From Bacillota bacterium (GTDB taxonomy: Bacteria > Bacillota > Dehalobacteriia > UBA4068): 26,307 nucleotides of DNA. The translations under genes were made by a program, and so were the position numbers. The DNA lies in assembly GCA_009778255.1 (NCBI GenBank), contig WRKD01000225.1, positions 1 through 26,307 on the forward strand, given 5' to 3'. Positions 7,474 to 16,276 of this stretch are shown here, piece after piece. Every line of letters begins with the position of its first letter. Position 1 is the stretch's first letter. The notes below the pieces were generated by a model. The model was not told where the DNA came from and did no database searches. It saw only the letters and a list, made by a program, of their open reading frames with translations.

Positions 7474-8711
7474 TGTCTAAAAAAAATAAAATAATCATCG
7501 CGGCAATTATAGCCATTTTGTTATGCTCATATATAGGTTTTGCCATATGGAATGTATCGCATACGCAAGTTGATACAGGTATACCTAAAAATGCCATTCC
7601 GGTAGAAATCGAAAATTCTCATATAGAAACGATCATTTGTAAAATCAATGTTAAAGGTACGGTAGAACTGATCAAATCGGAAACATTATTTTCCCGCACA
7701 TCCGCCACCGTCGAAATGGTCTATGTTAAAGAGGGTGATCAAGTAACAGCAGGGCAGCTGGTCGCAGAATACGACAGCAAAGTTCTGGAAAACTTACAAG
7801 ATCAGCTGGCCGAAGCCAAGCTTTCTTTAAAAAGTGCAACTCTAAACCTCAAGGCAGCGCAAACAGCCTTAGCCGGACAAGATAAACGCAAGCTAGAGAA
7901 TGCCGGCATAGCCTATGACAAAGCCAAACTGCTTTATGAAGCCGGAGCAATCACTAAACAAGAATTCGAAAACGCCAATGAAGCTAAAATCGATGCTCAA
8001 GAACAACTCGACAACAATTTAAGCCATATAAGCATCCTACAGGTAACAATTGAGCAAAATGAATTAAAGACCAGTCAAATCGAAAAAGAAATAGAGAACT
8101 ATACGCTTTTAGAATATGCCCCTTGCAGCGGAACTGTATTAGCTTCCTATATAAAAAAGGGAGATTTAGTAGTACCCGGCCATCAGCTTTTCGATATTGC
8201 CGATACATCATTGAACAATTTAACCATAACAGCGGTAGTACCGGAAAACGAAGCGAAAAACCTGGCTCTTTCGCAAGATGTAGAAATACGCTGCACTGCC
8301 ATAGGGCAAACAATATTTAAAGGAAGAGTTAGTAAAATCTCATCTATAGCTACTAAAAAACAAATTGGCAATTCGCAAGAAACAGCCCTTACGGTAGAAA
8401 TCCGTTGTGAAGACGCGCCTCTTAAAGCCGGTTACACCATAGACGCCACAATTATCACGAAAATTATTGAAAACACTGTTGTTATTCCGCTTATGTCTAC
8501 TATGCGTGATGCAGATTCTCATAGCTATGTCTATATTATGCATGAAGATTATTCTGTAGAAAAGCGCCTGGTCGAACTGGGAGAATACGCCGGTATATAT
8601 GTTGAAGCCGGCAATATCGCAGAAGGCGAGCGTACAATAATTAATCCTTCCGCTCAAGTTAAAGAAGGCGTTTTTGTAAAACCTGTAGCTATCCGCAAAC
8701 CGGAGAATTGA
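7473..8711 (+). CDS. Membrane-fusion (HlyD/MacA/YknX-like) adaptor protein
   Basis: A 412-residue adaptor anchored by one N-terminal membrane segment (about residues 5-28) with the rest outside the cytoplasmic membrane. It shows the usual nested layout: a biotinyl-lipoyl-like half (VKEGDQVTAGQLVAEYDSK, about 85-103), a long helical hairpin rich in Leu/Ala/Glu/Lys (about 105-205), the second lipoyl half (YAPCSGTVLASYIKKGDLV), a beta-barrel and a membrane-proximal domain. It should link the MacB-like permease encoded downstream to its export path. No lipobox is present, unlike some Gram-positive adaptors. The start overlaps the Yip1 stop by one base, and the ATPase starts one base after its own stop. 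Substrate unknown; in B. subtilis the YknWXYZ system protects against the SDP toxin. Confidence 0.88.
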   Translation: MSKKNKIIIAAIIAILLCSYIGFAIWNVSHTQVDTGIPKNAIPVEIENSHIETIICKINVKGTVELIKSETLFSRTSATVEMVYVKEGDQVTAGQLVAEYDSKVLENLQDQLAEAKLSLKSATLNLKAAQTALAGQDKRKLENAGIAYDKAKLLYEAGAITKQEFENANEAKIDAQEQLDNNLSHISILQVTIEQNELKTSQIEKEIENYTLLEYAPCSGTVLASYIKKGDLVVPGHQLFDIADTSLNNLTITAVVPENEAKNLALSQDVEIRCTAIGQTIFKGRVSKISSIATKKQIGNSQETALTVEIRCEDAPLKAGYTIDATIITKIIENTVVIPLMSTMRDADSHSYVYIMHEDYSVEKRLVELGEYAGIYVEAGNIAEGERTIINPSAQVKEGVFVKPVAIRKPEN

Positions 8712-8712
8712 T

Positions 8713-9405
8713 ATGATCATTGAAACCCAAAATCTTGTAAAAACCTATAGGCTGGGGCGATACGAAGTAAGAGCGCTCCGGGGAATCAACTTTCAAGCAA
8801 ATATGGGTGATTTTGTCGCTATTATGGGCGCCTCGGGTTCGGGAAAATCTACCATGATGAATATCATAGGCTGCTTAGATACTTTAAGCTCGGGCAAATA
8901 TTATCTTGAGGGAAAAGATGTATCGAAAATCGAGGGCAAACAACTGGCTGCCATACGCAATAAAAAAATGGGGTTTGTCTTTCAAACCTTTAATTTATTG
9001 CCCACCATCAGCGCCGAAAAAAATGTAGAATTACCTATGATATATGCAGGGGTAAGCAAAAGGCGGCGAAAAATGGCAGCTTTAGAAGCTTTAGAAAGGG
9101 TAGGAATTGCAGAAAGAGCACATCATAAACCCAATGAACTCTCCGGCGGGCAAAAACAAAGAGTAGCTATTGCCCGCGCTTTAGTCAACAAGCCCCCCAT
9201 ACTGTTAGCGGATGAACCTACCGGTAATTTAGACAGCGCTTCCGGTGATATTATTATGGAAATATTTCAATCTCTTAATAAAGAGGGCGTTACAGTTATT
9301 TTAGTGACTCATGAAAGGGAAATAGCTCTTAAAACAGATAGAATAGTCACCTTTAAGGATGGTCTTCTCATTAATGATGAAAAAATAAAGGCACTTAATA
9401 GCTAG
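8713..9405 (+). CDS. ABC exporter ATP-binding protein (MacB N-domain / LolD / YknY-like)
   Basis: A 230-residue ATPase of the MacB/LolD/FtsE group that drives the permease encoded next to it. Walker A is GASGSGKST (39-47), the Q-loop is VFQTFNLLP (about 89-97), the signature is LSGGQKQR (143-150), Walker B is ILLADEP (163-169), followed by TGNLDS and the H-loop VTHE. All are intact. The QTFNLLP and TGNLD stretches are hallmarks of this group. It is third in the four-gene operon, one base after the adaptor and 12 bases before the permease, with a GGAGA site just before its ATG. Confidence 0.93.
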   Translation: MIIETQNLVKTYRLGRYEVRALRGINFQANMGDFVAIMGASGSGKSTMMNIIGCLDTLSSGKYYLEGKDVSKIEGKQLAAIRNKKMGFVFQTFNLLPTISAEKNVELPMIYAGVSKRRRKMAALEALERVGIAERAHHKPNELSGGQKQRVAIARALVNKPPILLADEPTGNLDSASGDIIMEIFQSLNKEGVTVILVTHEREIALKTDRIVTFKDGLLINDEKIKALNS

Positions 9406-9417
9406 GAGAGCTCTGCC

Positions 9418-10617
9418 ATGAATTTTATTGAAAGTTTTATTTCTGCGCTTACAAGCCTCTTTATTAATAAAATGCGTTCTTTGCTCACCATGCTCGGCAT
9501 TATTATAGGCATAGCCGCAGTTATTATGATAACTTCCATTGGGCAAGGTTTTCAAGCCTCTATCAATAATGAGTTTTCCCGCATGGGGGCGCTTGGTTTG
9601 CAAGTAAGCATGAAATACGACGAAGAGCTTACTGCCCACGATATTTTAACCTTGGCAGACGCCGAATTAATACGCACTCATCCAAATGTTGCCGATATCG
9701 CGCCTTATGCTCTTATTAACGGCAAGGTACGTTTAAAAAACCCTTCGGAAACCGCAAATATTTATTATATAGGAACTAATGAGGCTTTTTCGAATGTGCA
9801 GGGCTTAGATATAAAAGAGGGGCGTTTTCTGTTGCCGGCCGATCTTGATAATACGGCTTCGGTTATTGTAATAGATGCAAATTTGGCAAAAAAATTGTTC
9901 GGTAGAACCGACGTTATTGGCAACACTTTAAGCGCCGCCTTTTCCTTTGGCAACCTCGATTTAACCATAATCGGAGTTTACAATGCCCTTAATCTTAATT
10001 CTGCCATGTTTCAAATGCCCGCAATTGCCTATATACCCATAACAACTTGGCAAAAAATTAGTGGCAGCGAATATCTTGAAAACATTTTTGTTAATGTTGC
10101 AGATAAAAGCTCCATCGAGAGAACAGCAATGGAGATTTCCAAACTGCTTTCTTTAAGCCATGCTACTGAAAACAAGTACAATGTAGAAAATCTATTACAA
10201 CAAATAGATTCAATCAATAATGTTTTAGGCTCTATAACTGCCTTTGTGAGTTTGGTGGCTGCCATATCATTATTTGTGGGCGGCATAGGCGTTATGAATA
10301 TTATGTTAGTCACGGTTACAGAGCGTACATATGAAATCGGCATACGTAAATCTCTGGGCGCAACTAATGGCAATATACGTTTTCAATTCTTGGTAGAAGC
10401 CATTATTTTAACTGCCATAGGCGGGATCATCGGTATAATTTTAGGTTATTACGGAGGTTTTGCTTTAGGCAGCATTATTGGCATAACACCGGTAGTTTCT
10501 GTGCCCAGCGTTTTGCTTATTGTATTCATATCTAGCGCCCTCGGTATCATTTTCGGCGTGTATCCGGCTGGCAAAGCAGCAAAGCTCGATCCTATCGAGG
10601 CTTTAAGGCATGCTTAA
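9418..10617 (+). CDS. MacB/FtsX-type ABC exporter permease (YknZ-like)
   Basis: A 399-residue mechanotransmission permease. It has one membrane helix near the N-terminus (KMRSLLTMLGIIIGIAAVIM, about 19-40), a large extracytoplasmic MacB_PCD domain (about 45-270), and three C-terminal helices forming the FtsX domain. It contains the conserved GGIGVMNIMLVTVTERTYEI and GIRKSLGA segments and ends with the usual PIEALRHA. The ATPase is a separate gene, as in Gram-positive systems, rather than fused as in E. coli MacB. It likely works with the adaptor and ATPase encoded upstream to move a peptide, toxin or lipid-linked substrate outward; the substrate is unknown. AGGAGAG at 9404-9410 is its ribosome binding site. 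It is the last gene of the operon; a 65-base gap separates it from the peptide importer. Confidence 0.92.
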   Translation: MNFIESFISALTSLFINKMRSLLTMLGIIIGIAAVIMITSIGQGFQASINNEFSRMGALGLQVSMKYDEELTAHDILTLADAELIRTHPNVADIAPYALINGKVRLKNPSETANIYYIGTNEAFSNVQGLDIKEGRFLLPADLDNTASVIVIDANLAKKLFGRTDVIGNTLSAAFSFGNLDLTIIGVYNALNLNSAMFQMPAIAYIPITTWQKISGSEYLENIFVNVADKSSIERTAMEISKLLSLSHATENKYNVENLLQQIDSINNVLGSITAFVSLVAAISLFVGGIGVMNIMLVTVTERTYEIGIRKSLGATNGNIRFQFLVEAIILTAIGGIIGIILGYYGGFALGSIIGITPVVSVPSVLLIVFISSALGIIFGVYPAGKAAKLDPIEALRHA

Positions 10618-10682
10618 CACTAGTATAGTTACTCTTTTATTAGCGATACTGTTCATGAAAAGCATCATGGCCGGGAGTTATT

Positions 10683-11687
10683 ATGGATGCTCTTAAGCTT
10701 AGTCAAGCTACACAATTGCTCAGTATAGAGAATCTTCATGTGCGCTTCAATACCTTAGAAGGCGTTCATGAAGCCGTGCGCGATGTAAGTATAACTCTTA
10801 ACGCCGGGGAAACCCTCGGTATAGTAGGAGAAAGCGGCAGCGGTAAAAGTGTGACTTCCCTTTCTATTATGCGTCTGATAGCAGATCCGCCTGGCAAAAT
10901 CAGCGCCGGGCGTATTATATTTGGTGAGCGCGATCTTTTGCAGCTAACAGATGAAGAAATACGCTCTGTGCGCGGTAATGAGATAGCCATGATATTTCAA
11001 GAGCCTATGACTTCTTTAAACCCCATACATACCTGTGGCAAACAGGTAATGGAGCCGCTGTTATTACATAAAAACTATTCTAAAAAAGCAGCGCAAGAGC
11101 GAGCTTTAGAATTAATGCATATGGTTGGTATTCCCCTTCCCGCACAAAGAATGAAAGAGTATCCGCATCAGCTCTCCGGCGGTATGCGTCAAAGGGTGAT
11201 GATAGCTATGGCTTTAGCCTGCCAGCCTAAGCTATTGATTGCCGATGAACCTACCACGGCGTTGGATGTTACTATACAGGCACAAATACTGCAACTAATG
11301 AAAAACCTGCGCGAAGAGATAAATTCCGCCATAATCATGATAACCCATGATTTGGGGGTAATTGCCGAGATGTGTAAACGCGTTATAGTAATGTATGCCG
11401 GGCAAGTCATGGAAATTAGCCCCCTAAACGAACTGTTCGCCAAACCTTATCATCCTTATTCAGAGGGTTTGCTGCTTTCCATACCCACTATCAGCAAAGC
11501 TAAAAAACGTTTATTTTCCATAGAAGGTACTGCGCCAAATTTCTTCAATATGCCACCGGGCTGCAGTTTTGCCCCACGCTGTACATATAAGGAAAAACAA
11601 TGCCACATGTTTTCTCCCGAACTAACCCCGCTGGAAAACGGCCGTGCGGTGCGCTGTTTTTGTGCCGCAAAGCTAATGAATGACTAA
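10683..11687 (+). CDS. Peptide/nickel-type ABC transporter ATP-binding protein, DppD/OppD-like
   Basis: A 334-residue ATPase, one of two unlike ATPases of a family-5 importer. Walker A is GESGSGKS (49-56), the signature is LSGGMRQR, Walker B is LLIADEP followed by TTALDVTIQAQI, and the H-loop is THDLGV. The C-terminal oligopeptide-transporter domain carries a Cys-rich stretch (PPGCSFAPRC, then KQCHMF and RCFC) matching the four-cysteine region of this family, for which an iron-sulfur cluster has been reported in OppD-type proteins (from memory). GGGAG precedes the ATG by five bases. It is the first gene of a D-F-A-B-C operon; a separate promoter in the 65-base gap upstream is not obvious, so read-through from the export operon is possible. 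Confidence 0.92.
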   Translation: MDALKLSQATQLLSIENLHVRFNTLEGVHEAVRDVSITLNAGETLGIVGESGSGKSVTSLSIMRLIADPPGKISAGRIIFGERDLLQLTDEEIRSVRGNEIAMIFQEPMTSLNPIHTCGKQVMEPLLLHKNYSKKAAQERALELMHMVGIPLPAQRMKEYPHQLSGGMRQRVMIAMALACQPKLLIADEPTTALDVTIQAQILQLMKNLREEINSAIIMITHDLGVIAEMCKRVIVMYAGQVMEISPLNELFAKPYHPYSEGLLLSIPTISKAKKRLFSIEGTAPNFFNMPPGCSFAPRCTYKEKQCHMFSPELTPLENGRAVRCFCAAKLMND

Positions 11688-11697
11688 GGAGGATTTT

Positions 11698-12705
11698 GTG
11701 CAACAAGTAAACGCCTTTGCCAACAAGGCAGGAAAAGAGCAAACAGCTACTTTAGTTGAGGTAAGAAACCTTAAAAAATACTTTCGTTCACAAAGCAGTT
11801 CTGCATTCCACAAGCAGTATATTAAAGCGGTAGATGATGTTAGTTTTAATATACTGCGTGGCGAGACCTTTGGCTTAGTGGGTGAAAGCGGCTGCGGCAA
11901 AAGTACCTTGGGCCGCGCCATGATTTACCTTCATCAACCAAGCGACGGCAAGGTGATTTTTGACGGGCAAGAATTACAGGAACTAAAACCGCAAGAATTA
12001 AAAAACTTCCGTAAAAAAATGCAATTCATCTTTCAAGACCCCAGCGCCTCTTTAAACCCGCGTATCAATATTGGCAATATTCTTTTAGAGCCCTTCCGCA
12101 TACATAGAGTTGGCAGCCGTCAGGAGAGGCAAGAAAAGATCAAATATTTACTGGAAAGGGTGGGTTTATCTGCATATCATTTATCTTGCTTCCCCCATGA
12201 ATTATCGGGCGGACAAAAACAGCGTGTAGGCATAGCGCGCGCTTTAGCGCTGAACCCACAGCTGATCATCTGCGACGAAGCCGTATCCGCGCTGGATGTA
12301 TCAATACAGGCGCAAGTTATCAACCTACTGGAAGATCTGCAGCAAGATTTTTCTCTTACATATATGTTTATTTCACATGATTTAAGCGTTATCCATCATA
12401 TCAGCGACCGTATTGCCGTTATGTATTTGGGTAAAATTGTAGAACTGGGAAACCATCAAGAAATTTACGAGCAAACGCTGCATCCATATGCGCAGGCCCT
12501 CATTTCGGCTATACCACATACCGAGCTTGACCATGCAAAAGAACGTATTTTACTAAAAGGAGATGTACCTTCGCCGGTTGACCCACCTTTAGGTTGCCGT
12601 TTTCATACACGTTGCGCGCAAGCAACAACAAAGTGTTCTATGGAGGAACCTAATTTAAAGCACATAAGCGCAGAACATTATGTGGCATGTCATATATATG
12701 CATAA
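11698..12705 (+). CDS. Peptide/nickel-type ABC transporter ATP-binding protein, DppF/OppF-like
   Basis: The second ATPase of the importer, 335 residues with the chosen start. I place the start at GTG 11698, five bases after AAGGAGG (11686-11692). The in-frame ATG at 11680 would put this ribosome binding site inside the gene, and no such site lies before it. Walker A is GESGCGKST, the Q-loop is FIFQDPSASLNP, the signature is LSGGQKQR, Walker B is LIICDEA followed by VSALDVSIQAQV, and the H-loop is SHDLSV. Walker B ends in Glu-Ala rather than Glu-Pro, which is common in OppF. The C-terminus has four cysteines (GCRFHTRC, TKCSM, VACHIYA). It should pair with the DppD-like protein. Confidence 0.92.
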   Translation: MQQVNAFANKAGKEQTATLVEVRNLKKYFRSQSSSAFHKQYIKAVDDVSFNILRGETFGLVGESGCGKSTLGRAMIYLHQPSDGKVIFDGQELQELKPQELKNFRKKMQFIFQDPSASLNPRINIGNILLEPFRIHRVGSRQERQEKIKYLLERVGLSAYHLSCFPHELSGGQKQRVGIARALALNPQLIICDEAVSALDVSIQAQVINLLEDLQQDFSLTYMFISHDLSVIHHISDRIAVMYLGKIVELGNHQEIYEQTLHPYAQALISAIPHTELDHAKERILLKGDVPSPVDPPLGCRFHTRCAQATTKCSMEEPNLKHISAEHYVACHIYA

Positions 12706-12739
12706 GGCGAAGCCACAATAAATATAAGGAGGGCTCTTA

Positions 12740-14380
12740 ATGAAAAAAGGCATATCGATTCTTACTGTATTTATACTGGTGGTTTTTGTTTTTACAGCCT
12801 GCGGGCAAAACAATAATCCACCGGGTAACAGTAACAGCACAGAAAACGCCTCGGGTACTCCCGCCTCTTCAAATTCTGGCGCAGGAGAAAAGCATCTTAT
12901 CGTAGCAGTGGATCCGGATTATGAAAGTTTCGACCCCGGTTTGGCTTATGAAGTTTATGCCCACATGGTATTACATTCCTGTTACAATAATCTATTCGAA
13001 TTCAATGAAAAACTGGAAAACCTGGAACTGGCTGCCGCCGAAGCTTATGAAGTATCTGCCGATGGTTTATCCTATACTTTTCATATGCGCAAAGATATAA
13101 TATTTTCCAGCGGCAATAAGCTTAATGCGGCAGATGTGAAATGGAGTATAGAACGCTCCATTAACTTGAAGGGCAATGGCGCCTTTATGGCCGAAGACAT
13201 CGTCTCTATCGATACGCCTGATGAATACACTGTTATTTTTCGGCTGGGCAACCCCGACCCTTCTTTTCCTACTAAGCTAACCTATAATATTTTCTGCATT
13301 ATCGACTCTAAGGTAGCAATAGAACATGGCGCCACCAATGCCGCAAACGCCGCTTCCACCGATACCGCTAAAACCTGGTTCGACAGCAATTCCGCCGGCA
13401 GCGGACCCTACTGTTTGGCAAGTTATACGCCAAAGGTGGAGGTAGTATTAACTAAAAACTCCAACTATTGGGGCAAAGAACCTTATTATGATAAAATCAC
13501 CATTAAAACTATACCAGATTCCAGTACCCAGGTAATGATGCTACAAAAAGGAGATATCGATATAGCTATTAATGTAGATGCCGAGCAGGCCAAGACTCTT
13601 GCCAATATACCGGAAATATCGGTTAAAGATGCCCAATCTCTTACCATGAGTTTCCTTTTAATGAATCGCGACCCGGCAGTAGGCGGGCCGGTTGCCAACC
13701 CCAAGGTGCAGAAAGCTATACGCCTGGCTCTGGATTATGTTGGCATACAAACCATTGCCGGCCCCGGCATGACTACGCCGCTGGCGCCTTTTCCGGTAGG
13801 TTTATATGGCTCTTTGCCCGCGCGTGATATCAGCAATTATCAAGATATAGAAGCTGCTAAAGCATTAATGGCCGAAGCCGGATATGCCAATGGCTTCACC
13901 ACAGATTTTTATGTGCCGACCACCACCGTATCTGGTGTAGAACTGCTGATGATGGCGCAAAAAATTCAAAATGACTTAAAAGTTATAGGTATAAACACCA
14001 ATATCATCCCCGAAGATGTACTGGTCTCATTGGAAACTTACCGCACAGGCCAGCAATCTTTAGGATTATGGTATTGGAACCCAGATTACCCAGATAATAA
14101 TAGTCAATTGGCCTTCCTGCCCGGACAAAAAGTTGGTTTAAGAGCTAATTGGACTGCCGATATGTATCCCGAACTGGCAGCTTTGGCAGATAAGGCAGCC
14201 ATAGAAACCGATGTAACAGAACGAGCCAAAATATTTTCTACCATACAAAATATGATGGCGGAAGAAAGCGCCTTTACTTGCCTATTACAGCATACCAGCC
14301 CCTATGCCGTCAGGGCTTCTTTAAAAGGAGCGGATTATATCAGCCAATACACCTTCGATTTTAAGAATATATCCGAGTGA
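12740..14380 (+). CDS. Peptide/nickel-type ABC transporter substrate-binding lipoprotein (family 5)
   Basis: A 546-residue receptor tethered to the membrane by lipid. The signal has Lys-Lys, a hydrophobic run and lipobox VFTAC (Cys21), followed by a low-complexity Asn/Ser/Gly linker to about residue 50. Family-5 features follow: SFDPGLAYEVYAH, the SADGLSYTFHMRKDIIFSSG stretch, DVKWSIERS, GSGPYCLASYTP and NYWGKEPYYDKI. The C-terminal lobe has WYWNPDYPDNNSQLAF. Length is normal for DppA/OppA-type proteins. AAGGAGG precedes the ATG. It sits in the middle of the operon, after both ATPases and before both permeases, an unusual order. The ligand may be a peptide, a metal chelate or another small molecule; sequence alone does not decide it. 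Confidence 0.9.
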   Translation: MKKGISILTVFILVVFVFTACGQNNNPPGNSNSTENASGTPASSNSGAGEKHLIVAVDPDYESFDPGLAYEVYAHMVLHSCYNNLFEFNEKLENLELAAAEAYEVSADGLSYTFHMRKDIIFSSGNKLNAADVKWSIERSINLKGNGAFMAEDIVSIDTPDEYTVIFRLGNPDPSFPTKLTYNIFCIIDSKVAIEHGATNAANAASTDTAKTWFDSNSAGSGPYCLASYTPKVEVVLTKNSNYWGKEPYYDKITIKTIPDSSTQVMMLQKGDIDIAINVDAEQAKTLANIPEISVKDAQSLTMSFLLMNRDPAVGGPVANPKVQKAIRLALDYVGIQTIAGPGMTTPLAPFPVGLYGSLPARDISNYQDIEAAKALMAEAGYANGFTTDFYVPTTTVSGVELLMMAQKIQNDLKVIGINTNIIPEDVLVSLETYRTGQQSLGLWYWNPDYPDNNSQLAFLPGQKVGLRANWTADMYPELAALADKAAIETDVTERAKIFSTIQNMMAEESAFTCLLQHTSPYAVRASLKGADYISQYTFDFKNISE

Positions 14381-14402
14381 TGGTATTTGAGGAGGCAATG
14401 CC

Positions 14403-15422
14403 GTGGATATACTGCGTTATATTATAAGAAGGCTAATTTTCATCTTCTTTTTGATGATAGGTATTTCGTTGATGGTATTTTTAATAGCCAACGCCCTGCC
14501 CAGCGACCCGGTGGTGGCAAATTTAAGTCAACGCAACCTAGACAATGAAGAAATGGTAGCGGCTTTTAGGGCAAAATGGGGTTTGGATCAGCCCCTTTAT
14601 AAGCAATATCTTACCTACTTAGGTAATTTGCTACAAGGCGATATGGGCCTTTCCATACGCACCTCACGCCCGGTCTTCGACGATTTGAAGCAGTATTACC
14701 CAGCTACCGTAGAGCTGGCGTTCATCGGCATTGCCTTCGCTGTAATTTTCGGCATGCTTTTTGGGGTAATATCCGCCATAAAAAGAAATACCGCAATAGA
14801 CCAGATACTTCGCGGTATTTCTGTTTTCGGTGTTTCCGTGCCGGCTTTTTGGCTGGCGTTGATCATGTTGTTTATTTTCTATTTGGGTTTAGGAATAGCG
14901 CCGGGGCCGGGCCGTATTTCTCCTTATCTTAGCGCGCCTGTTCATGTTACAGGATTTTTCCTTATAGATTCTCTGCTTATGGGCAATTGGCCCCTCTTTG
15001 CCGATGCATTGAAACACTTAATACTGCCCGGTGTCTGCTTAGGGCTTTTTACCATGGGGCTGATCACGCGCACTACTCGCTCCAGCCTGCTGGAAGTGCT
15101 TTCTATGGATTTTACGCGAACCGCTCGCGCTAAAGGCTTAAGAGAAAGATCGGTTATAACCAAACATGCGCTCGGCAATGCTTTAATTCCTGTGATCACT
15201 GTTATTGGTGTTGGTTTTGGTAATCTTTTAGGCGGCATGGTTTTAGTAGAAACCATTTTTGCCTGGCCGGGTATAGGTCAATACGCTTTCAAATCTACAC
15301 AATATATGGATTTTCCTTCTATTGTGGGAGTATCACTTCTAATAGCTTTGAATTATGTGCTGATCAACCTGATCATCGATGTGTTGTATGGCGTTTTAGA
15401 TCCCAGAGTGAGGTATAGATAA
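14403..15422 (+). CDS. Peptide/nickel-type ABC transporter permease, DppB/OppB-like
   Basis: A 339-residue inner-membrane permease. It starts at GTG 14403, seven bases after GAGGAGG (14389-14395); an ATG at 14398 is out of frame. The N-terminal hallmark YIIRRLIFIFFLMIGISLMV and the family loop WGLDQPLYKQY ... GDMGLSIRTSRPV are present, and the cytoplasmic coupling loop reads DFTRTARAKGL ... HALGNALIPVITV, the EAA-like site for the ATPases. About six membrane helices are expected. Its TAA (15420-15422) is directly followed by the ATG of the second permease with no spacer, so the two are translated together. Confidence 0.93.
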   Translation: MDILRYIIRRLIFIFFLMIGISLMVFLIANALPSDPVVANLSQRNLDNEEMVAAFRAKWGLDQPLYKQYLTYLGNLLQGDMGLSIRTSRPVFDDLKQYYPATVELAFIGIAFAVIFGMLFGVISAIKRNTAIDQILRGISVFGVSVPAFWLALIMLFIFYLGLGIAPGPGRISPYLSAPVHVTGFFLIDSLLMGNWPLFADALKHLILPGVCLGLFTMGLITRTTRSSLLEVLSMDFTRTARAKGLRERSVITKHALGNALIPVITVIGVGFGNLLGGMVLVETIFAWPGIGQYAFKSTQYMDFPSIVGVSLLIALNYVLINLIIDVLYGVLDPRVRYR

Positions 15423-16250
15423 ATGACATGGCGCCTCATGAAAAACAACACCCTCTTTTCCATTGGGGTGGTTATTTGCCTTTTATGGCTGATCATCTCC
15501 ATATTAGCGCCCTTCATCGTACCCTACGACCCCTTGGAACAAAACCTGATGATACGTTTTAGCAAACCCTCGGCTGAACATTGGTGCGGCGCCGATAGCT
15601 TAGGGCGCGATATTTTCAGCCGTGTTCTGGTGGGCAGCCGTATTTCCATTGGCGCGGGTATAATAACCATTATTTTCGCAGCGCTGGTAGGCATGATATA
15701 TGGCGGTGTTGCCGGTTATGCCGGTGGCCGGGTAGATGAAATAATGATGCGTGGCAGCGAATTGGTGCAATCTTTTCCAACCATCATTTTGGCTATGATA
15801 ATTTGCGCAGCTTTGGGCCCTAGCTTATTCAATGCTTTAATAGCCATGGTCATAGTGTGGTGGCCCAATTACGCTCGTGTAATGCGCAGTATGGTTATAC
15901 AGGTAAAAACCAATGAATATATCGAGGCTTCAAAATCTCTGGGGGCATCTAACCTGCGCATTTTTTTTAAAGAGATAATACCCAATAGTGTAGGTTCAAT
16001 TATTGTTTTGGCTACGGTGGATTTTGGTAATGCCGTACTGTTGTTTGCCGGCTTAAGCTATCTTGGTTTAGGTTCACCGCCGCCCACTCCGGAATGGGGC
16101 GCCATGGTCTCAGACGGCGCCAATTATTTTACTTACTGGTGGATAGCTACCTTTCCCGGCTTAGGCATATTGACTATGTCTATGGGCGCCAATTTTATCG
16201 GCGACGGTATGCGCGATTTTCTTGATCCTAAATTACGCAAAGAACTTTAA
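15423..16250 (+). CDS. Peptide/nickel-type ABC transporter permease, DppC/OppC-like
   Basis: A 275-residue permease partner. It shows the N-terminal OppC-like segment, the conserved HWCGADSLGRDIFSRVLVGS, then helices and the coupling loop YIEASKSLGASNLRIFFKEI followed by IPNS. Near the end are GLSYLGLGSPPPTPEWGAM and the C-terminal GDGMRDFLDP, both standard for the family. It begins immediately after the first permease stop and ends the operon: its stop TAA overlaps the first arm of a strong terminator hairpin (16249-16276). With the four preceding genes this makes a complete importer: receptor, two permeases, two ATPases. Confidence 0.93.
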   Translation: MTWRLMKNNTLFSIGVVICLLWLIISILAPFIVPYDPLEQNLMIRFSKPSAEHWCGADSLGRDIFSRVLVGSRISIGAGIITIIFAALVGMIYGGVAGYAGGRVDEIMMRGSELVQSFPTIILAMIICAALGPSLFNALIAMVIVWWPNYARVMRSMVIQVKTNEYIEASKSLGASNLRIFFKEIIPNSVGSIIVLATVDFGNAVLLFAGLSYLGLGSPPPTPEWGAMVSDGANYFTYWWIATFPGLGILTMSMGANFIGDGMRDFLDPKLRKEL

Positions 16251-16276
16251 GGCGGCTTATAGCCGCCTTAATTTTT
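16249..16276 (+). terminator. Rho-independent terminator of the peptide importer operon
   Basis: A perfect 9-base inverted repeat, AAGGCGGCT (16249-16257) and AGCCGCCTT (16261-16269), with a 3-base loop, followed by AATTTTT. It overlaps the last two bases of the permease stop codon. The convergent ABC-2 gene ends at 16275, so the hairpin could also slow transcription from the other side, although its tail in that direction is not U-rich. Confidence 0.9.
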
